Origin: Methyloligella solikamskensis
GTDB lineage: Bacteria; Pseudomonadota; Alphaproteobacteria; Rhizobiales; Methyloligellaceae
DNA length: 64,000 nt
Assembly: GCF_042676065.1 (NCBI RefSeq)
Contig: NZ_JBHTJO010000001.1
Location: 124,001-188,000, forward strand
Direction of reading: 5' to 3'
Position 1 is the first letter of the stretch, and every line of letters starts with the position of its first letter. Positions 60,762 through 64,000 of the stretch are shown piece after piece. The notes under the pieces were generated by a model. The model had not been told where the DNA came from, did no database searches, and worked only from the letters and a program-made list of their open reading frames with translations. A program made the translations under genes and the position numbers.

Positions 60762-61721
60762 ACAATGACACAGCATTTCCTCCTTTCAGCCGAAGCCCGC
60801 TCGCTAAGCCTAGCGAAGGTGGCTCGTCTGTCTGACGAGGAGGCTTGGGAAGCATTCAAAATGGTCCGCTGGTCCGAGACGGAAGGCGAGCCCTTCTGTC
60901 CTCGCTGCGGCTGTGCTGGCCTCTACACCTATTCCAAGCGGAAGCTGTGGGAGTGCAAAGCTTGCAAGCATCAGTTCTCCGTCACGTCTGGCACCATCTT
61001 CGCCAGCCGCAAGCTGCCCATCCGTGACATTCTCTTGGCTATCGCGATCTTCGTGAACAGCGCCAAAGGCCACAGCGCCTTGCAGCTTAGCCGCGACCTC
61101 GACGTCCAATATCGGACGGCCTTCGTGCTGAGCCACAAAATCCGCGAGGCTCTCGCCGAGACCGCTGACCGCTCGCTTGAAGGTCACGTCGAAGTCGACG
61201 GCGCTTATTTTGGCGGATACGCCAAACCGGCCAACCACAAAGAGAACCGTCGCGACCGTCGCCTTGTAGCAAACCAAACTGGCAAGCGCCGTTGCGTGGT
61301 TGTGATGCGGGAGCGCGAAGGCTCATGCCTTCCCTTCGTGTTTGGATCTGAGGACGAGGCCACAAAGGTCATCGGCAAGCACGTGCTGCCGGGTAGCACC
61401 ATCTATGCCGACGAAGCGGCCTGTTGGGACGTCCTACACGCCCGCTACCTCACCAAGCGGATCAACCACAGTGAGTGCTATTCGGACGGTGAAGCCTGCA
61501 CCAATCAGGCGGAGAGTTTCTTTAGCCGTCTACGCCGCGCGGAGATCGGTACGCACCATCATATCTCCGGCCGCTACCTCCATGCCTATGCAGCTGAAAT
61601 GGCGTGGCGTGAAGACAATCGGCGTATCGACAATGGCGAGCTCTATCTGATGGCGACGTTTGCCGCGCTCAAGCATCCGGTTTCTCGCCAGTGGAAGGGG
61701 TATTGGCAGAGATCGGCCTAA
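60759..61721 (+). CDS. IS1595-family (ISXO2-like) transposase
   Basis: This 320-residue transposase has an N-terminal zinc ribbon (FCPRCGCAGLYTYSKRKLWE, then CKACKHQFSVTSGTIF), and an ISXO2-like DDE core: GHVEVDGAYFGGYAKPANHK (first Asp), STIYADEAACWDVL (second), TNQAESFFSRLRRAEIGTHH (third acidic position), then HAYAAEMAWREDNR. All three catalytic positions and both CxxC pairs are present, so it is probably active. ATG at 60759 follows the promoter/operator; a second ATG is 6 nt later. The stop is TAA, a codon that the adjacent suppressor-type tRNA could read. Confidence 0.95.
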   Translation: MTMTQHFLLSAEARSLSLAKVARLSDEEAWEAFKMVRWSETEGEPFCPRCGCAGLYTYSKRKLWECKACKHQFSVTSGTIFASRKLPIRDILLAIAIFVNSAKGHSALQLSRDLDVQYRTAFVLSHKIREALAETADRSLEGHVEVDGAYFGGYAKPANHKENRRDRRLVANQTGKRRCVVVMREREGSCLPFVFGSEDEATKVIGKHVLPGSTIYADEAACWDVLHARYLTKRINHSECYSDGEACTNQAESFFSRLRRAEIGTHHHISGRYLHAYAAEMAWREDNRRIDNGELYLMATFAALKHPVSRQWKGYWQRSA

Positions 61722-61727
61722 TCGACC

Positions 61728-61736
61728 TGTGGATAA
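61728..61736. promoter_or_regulatory. consensus DnaA box (inverted)
   Basis: TGTGGATAA is the complement of the consensus DnaA box TTATCCACA, four bases after the transposase stop region begins. A second exact box, in the opposite orientation, lies at 63042-63050 inside the same element. Confidence 0.4.
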
Positions 61737-61810
61737 AATAACTCAGTATCTGCGAATACTGGGGAGAATCAGCACAAACTGTAGGGTGGGGCTGTCGAAT
61801 CCGATATGAA

Positions 61811-61838
61811 AAAGGCCAGACTTGTTAGTCTGGCCTTT
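61811..61838 (+). terminator. hairpin between transposase and tRNA
   Basis: AAAGGCCAGAC (61811-61821) and GTCTGGCCTTT (61828-61838) form a perfect 11-bp stem with a 6-nt loop, flanked by an upstream A-run. It likely terminates the transposase transcript, and it sits 8 nt before the tRNA, so it may also act as part of the tRNA leader. Confidence 0.65.
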
Positions 61839-61845
61839 CCATTAT

Positions 61846-61943
61846 GGAGGCGTGGCAGAGTGGTTTAACGCAGCGGTCTTTAAAACCGTCGGGGCCAGCC
61901 CTCAGAAGCACCCCCGTGGGTTCGAATCCCACCGCCTCCGCCA
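61846..61943 (+). tRNA. class II tRNA with anticodon UUA (predicted seryl ochre suppressor), transposon passenger
   Basis: 98 nt including encoded CCA. Acceptor GGAGGCG pairs with CGCCTCC; discriminator G (Ser-like, not Leu); T-arm GTGGG-TTCGAAT-CCCAC. The anticodon stem GCGGT/ACCGT encloses CTTTAAA, so positions 34-36 are TTA (61880-61882), which pairs with UAA and perhaps UAG. The D-stem GCA/CGC has an A-C mismatch. The variable region is long, 26 nt (61890-61915), with a GGGG/CCCC stem. Class II shape and G73 point to seryl-tRNA synthetase. The acceptor and T-stems are the ordinary 7 and 5 bp, unlike tRNA-Sec. A terminator hairpin follows at once. Confidence 0.8.
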
Positions 61944-61946
61944 CAG

Positions 61947-61977
61947 AAGGGGTCGTTCCGAAAGGAGCGGCCCCTTT
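61947..61977 (+). terminator. terminator of the UUA tRNA
   Basis: AAGGGGTCGTTCC (61947-61959), a GAAA tetraloop and GGAGCGGCCCCTT (61964-61976) form a 13-bp stem in which two T-G pairs replace standard pairs, ending in TTT. It starts three bases after the tRNA CCA. Confidence 0.7.
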
Positions 61978-62065
61978 GACGTTGTAGCTCCGAAGATCGC
62001 ATGAGTCGACTCAACGCAGCAAGCAATTTATTGTCGTTTTTTAACAAGAAATTGTTGCGCGCAGC

Positions 62066-62260
62066 ATGGTCGAAAAAAAGAAGACCGTCCCCTTGAGGAT
62101 CATGGTGTCCTCCCGGTTGCACGATTATCTGAGCCTCCTCAAGGATACCACCATGTTAGGAGCCTCGGAGAACGATGTAGCGGCGTTTCTCTTGACGCAG
62201 CGGCTAGAGGCCATGCTGGCCGAGCGCTATCACGAAAATCAAAAGGTGCCGAAGGAGTAG
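62066..62260 (+). CDS. passenger: small protein, possible antitoxin-like
   Basis: This 64-residue protein is basic at the N-terminus, with a beta-strand (KKTVPLRIMVSSRLHDYLSL) followed by helices (LKDTTMLGASENDVAAFLLT, QRLEAMLAERYHEN). This order, strand then two helices with the central turn, resembles a ribbon-helix-helix DNA-binding protein. No strong ribosome site is visible. It lies 90 nt upstream of a possible BECR-fold nuclease-like ORF, the order of an antitoxin-toxin pair, but no such function is shown. Confidence 0.5.
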   Translation: MVEKKKTVPLRIMVSSRLHDYLSLLKDTTMLGASENDVAAFLLTQRLEAMLAERYHENQKVPKE

Positions 62261-62350
62261 CGGTGATCCGCTGCCTTAAGATAGCATGCGGGATCGCGAG
62301 CGTTGGAAGCTCGTAGATTGGCGTGGTCGCGACGCTCTATAGTGCGTCCC

Positions 62351-62761
62351 ATGCCGATCGAAATCAGCCATCTCATGCAAACTGCCATGGGGCAGAAGGA
62401 CGCCATAAAGGTGGGTGACCTGCCCCGTCAGGTGGCCAAACATATGGGCTGCCATCCAGCGGTCGTATATTTGGGCGGGGCCGAATTGCACAAGATCACG
62501 CTGAAGCACAAGGACATAAGTGCCGAACGGCTTCAGATGCTCTTTATGGCCATTCGAGATGGCGAGTACCGCACGGACGACCAGAACCGCGCCCGACACC
62601 TGACGGTCATTTGGGAGTTTCCGGAAACCCGAGAAACGTATGTCATTGGGCTCAAGTCAGCCTCTAACGGCGGCGAGGTCTGGATCTGTACGTACTACAA
62701 GATAAGCGGGCGGAAACTCGACAAGAAGCTGAGGAAGACCACGCGAATCTATCAGAGGTAA
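62351..62761 (+). CDS. passenger: possible BECR-fold (PBECR-like) nuclease-type protein
   Basis: This 136-residue protein has a helical N-terminal third (ISHLMQTAMGQKDAIKVGDL) and a beta-rich C-terminal part (LHKITLKHKDISAERLQMLF, RARHLTVIWEFPETRETYVI, GLKSASNGGEVWICTYYKIS). The run of strands with conserved Lys, Arg and Tyr recalls the phage Barnase-EndoU-ColicinE5-RelE-like (PBECR) superfamily, but I cannot confirm it or see a clean active site. ATG at 62351 is preferred to the upstream 62303. A strong hairpin follows the stop at once. Confidence 0.55.
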   Translation: MPIEISHLMQTAMGQKDAIKVGDLPRQVAKHMGCHPAVVYLGGAELHKITLKHKDISAERLQMLFMAIRDGEYRTDDQNRARHLTVIWEFPETRETYVIGLKSASNGGEVWICTYYKISGRKLDKKLRKTTRIYQR

Positions 62762-62764
62762 GTC

Positions 62765-62791
62765 GGGCACCCGTGGGCTACGGGTGCCCGC
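62765..62791 (+). terminator. hairpin after the BECR-like ORF
   Basis: CGGGCACCCGT (62765-62775), a 5-nt loop and ACGGGTGCCCG (62781-62791) form a perfect 11-bp stem three bases after the stop, followed by CTATTT. Confidence 0.75.
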
Positions 62792-63058
62792 TATTTCCGC
62801 ACATGATGGGGCCTGCCGGGAACCCCATGTTGCGCACACGCCTGCCCATTGGCGCGGCTACGGCTGGCAGAATAGTACCGTGTCACATGTGCAGCGGTCT
62901 TTAAGAGATCACGCGGTGACCAGCGAATCTATAACTCATTATTTTTCAAAAGGGAATCCCGCTCCGATCCACTTTGTTCCACAGGTCTGCACACAGATTC
63001 TAAGTGACTCAAAACTCTGAATTTTCTGAGCCTCTGACCGGTTATCCACACCGCCAAG
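62792..63058. other. non-coding passenger spacer with a tRNA anticodon-arm repeat
   Basis: No gene is supported here. The 14-mer GCAGCGGTCTTTAA at 62891-62904 repeats the anticodon arm of the transposon tRNA exactly, without the rest of a tRNA. A consensus DnaA box TTATCCACA lies at 63042-63050. The stretch is AT-richer than its surroundings. Confidence 0.5.
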
Positions 63059-63496
63059 TCATGGAGCAATTTCCCAGAGCACATACTGCCCCGGCCCTTG
63101 CTCAGACCGCACCACACCATTGGTGCGCTGGCCCCGTAGAGCTACCCCCACACGCTTCGTCATCAGCCGTAGGAGTCGCTGATCGTTCTTGTCCAGCGCC
63201 CGCTCTATGAGAAGCTGTAAGGCGATATCGCGCGTTGTGAGGGGTTCTGCGGCCTGTCTGAGGATCGACAGGCATATGCGGGTCATCTCACCCCGGTTGC
63301 TCCAGTCTTTGGGCGGACGGAAGGCCTTGGGCTTGATCGCTTCCACCTGATAGTCGGGGTCGAAGAGCCTTAGCGTGTTGTCCAAGTTCTCTAGGTCTTG
63401 GACCATCTGGCGTAGGCGCTCGTGGGCGTTCTCGATGTCGCCTGCCAGAAGCGCCCGTTTCTTCACAAGAGCGGTGATTACGTGAGGGTCGGCCAT
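63059..63496 (-). CDS. passenger: hypothetical coiled-coil/winged-helix-like protein
   Basis: This 145-residue protein starts with a coiled coil (residues 1-45: VITALVKKRALLAGDIENAH, then ERLRQMVQDLENLDNTLRLF), followed by a winged-helix-like part (MTRICLSILRQAAEPLTTRD, IALQLLIERALDKNDQRLLR) ending QGPGQYVLWEI. Similar ORFs accompany transposons in alphaproteobacteria, and a DNA-binding regulator or transposition accessory role is possible. ATG at 63496 lies 44 nt inside the right end. The gene reads away from the right end toward the tRNA. Confidence 0.7.
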   Translation of the reverse strand: MADPHVITALVKKRALLAGDIENAHERLRQMVQDLENLDNTLRLFDPDYQVEAIKPKAFRPPKDWSNRGEMTRICLSILRQAAEPLTTRDIALQLLIERALDKNDQRLLRLMTKRVGVALRGQRTNGVVRSEQGPGQYVLWEIAP

Positions 63497-63540
63497 GCCC
63501 TCAGCATGGCAGGAAGCTGCGGATTAGTGGACCCATCCGT

Positions 63541-63565
63541 TCCGGAGTTTGCTACATAATACCGG
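63541..63565. repeat. right terminal inverted repeat of the transposon
   Basis: 25 bp complementary to 58663-58687 without mismatch. It is followed directly by the second copy of GAGATGCT (63566-63573), where comM resumes. Confidence 0.95.
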
Positions 63566-64000
63566 AGATGCTGGAGGTCAGCATGATCCGCAGCCTCGCG
63601 GGCGATTTGAACGGCGGTGCGATCGGGCGGGCGCGGCCCTTCCGCAGCCCCCACCATTCGGCGTCCATGGCGGCGCTCGTGGGCGGCGGCACGCGAGCAC
63701 GGCCGGGCGAAGCGGCGCTGGCCCATCTCGGCGTGCTGTTCCTGGACGAGCTTCCCGAATTTCAGCCCCAGGTGCTGGATGCTTTGCGGCAGCCCCTGGA
63801 GAGCGGGGAATCGGTTATCGTGCGGGCTAATCACCGGGTCTCCTATCCATCGCGCATCCAGCTCGTTGCGGCGATGAATCCCTGCCGCTGCGGGCGCGCT
63901 GGCGAGCCGGGTTATTCCTGCCGTCAGGGCAATACGTGTGCGGAGCGCTACCAGGCTCGTATCTCCGGGCCCCTGCTCGATCGGATCGACCTGCAAATCG
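63566..64000 (+). pseudogene. comM: ComM/YifB ATPase, 3' part (continues past the window)
   Basis: The frame resumes at GAG ATG CTG and reads on: SMIRSLAGDLNGGAIGRARP, FRSPHHSASMAALVGGG, the Walker B region LGVLFLDELPEFQPQVLDAL, LRQPLESGESVIVRANHRVS, and NPCRCGRAGEPGYSCRQGNT with the conserved Cys cluster, then RISGPLLDRIDLQI. The missing stretch relative to the 5' part is nothing but the insertion. This fragment has no start of its own, so no functional ComM is expected unless the transposon leaves precisely. Confidence 0.95.

Larger units (their letters stand above)
58663..63565. mobile_element. IS1595-family transposon with passenger genes (4,903 bp), inserted in comM
   Basis: The ends are perfect 25-bp inverted repeats (58663-58687 and 63541-63565), flanked by the 8-bp direct repeat GAGATGCT (58655-58662 and 63566-63573). 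8-bp target duplications and an ISXO2-like transposase are characteristic of IS1595. Inside, in order: two membrane-protein genes and a DUF6471 gene on the minus strand, then the transposase, a tRNA with UUA anticodon, two small ORFs on the plus strand, and a coiled-coil ORF on the minus strand. IS1595 subgroups with passenger genes are known. Flanking comM reads in frame across the target site, so the insertion is recent. Confidence 0.95.

Noticed and set aside
61846..61943. tRNA-Sec or tRNA-Leu(UAA) identity for the transposon tRNA
   Set aside because: tRNA-Sec needs anticodon UCA and a longer acceptor. Leu(UAA) would need TAA in the loop; shifting the loop breaks the anticodon stem, and the discriminator is G rather than A.
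61880..62122. Minus-strand frame across the transposon tRNA (GGGGGIRTHGG-type peptide)
   Set aside because: Antisense to the tRNA and its terminator; the same artefact as above.
58663..63565. The insert as a prophage, integron or Tn7-like island
   Set aside because: No integrase, capsid or TnsABC-type genes are present; ends, duplication length and transposase fit IS1595.

Overview
The window is GC-rich, gene-dense bacterial chromosome, most likely from an alphaproteobacterium of the Hyphomicrobiales (Rhizobiales). The evidence is the block mutS-glnD-murJ-trpS-usp-nifU-tsaB-rimI-fur-plsC, an Irr-type ICE box upstream of nifU, a blh/bigR sulfide operon and a MlaEFD system whose permease carries a STAS domain. 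About 65 protein-coding genes, two tRNA genes, one 4.9 kb transposon and several broken genes can be supported.

Layout. 1-9.7 kb: two convergent AI-2E-type permeases, a CFA-synthase-like methyltransferase, a secreted lipase-like hydrolase, and envelope genes (DUF1328, L,D-transpeptidase, MepA, MsrA). 9.7-10.4 kb: an intact tRNA-Ser(GGA) flanked by broken tRNA-Ser halves, each abutting a perfect hairpin. 10.4-26 kb: mixed metabolic and signalling genes (MBL hydrolase, an alpha/beta hydrolase without its nucleophile, nitronate monooxygenase, a kinase/regulator pair, an Ntn-hydrolase, two divergent transglutaminases, a PfkB kinase, tandem secreted paralogues). 26.4-29.6 kb: a three-gene Mla-type lipid transporter whose MCE subunit appears fused to an auxiliary-lipoprotein domain. 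29.6-33 kb: a BigR-type sulfide detoxification operon with a visible operator, followed by a CHAT/caspase-like gene broken by an in-frame TAA. 34.2-37.3 kb: a luxR / luxI-P450-small ORF quorum-sensing cluster in which the P450 start lies inside luxI. 37.5-51 kb: housekeeping genes on the minus strand. 51-58 kb: rph-rdgB-hemW, an LppC-type lipoprotein, rsmI-yraN, gshB and the start of comM/yifB.

58.66-63.57 kb: an intact-looking IS1595-family transposon (25-bp perfect terminal inverted repeats, 8-bp target duplication GAGATGCT, ISXO2-like transposase) splits comM. Besides the transposase it carries a DUF6471 gene and two membrane-protein genes on the opposite strand, a class II tRNA with anticodon UUA (a predicted seryl ochre suppressor), a small ORF, a possible BECR-fold nuclease-like ORF, and a coiled-coil ORF. 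comM resumes in frame at the right end and runs off the window.

The two most unusual systems are the transposon-borne stop-codon-reading tRNA, in a chromosome that also holds a conserved gene broken by one TAA codon, and the luxI-P450 overlap, which suggests an oxidised homoserine-lactone signal. Both functional readings are inference. The gene structures are read directly from the sequence.
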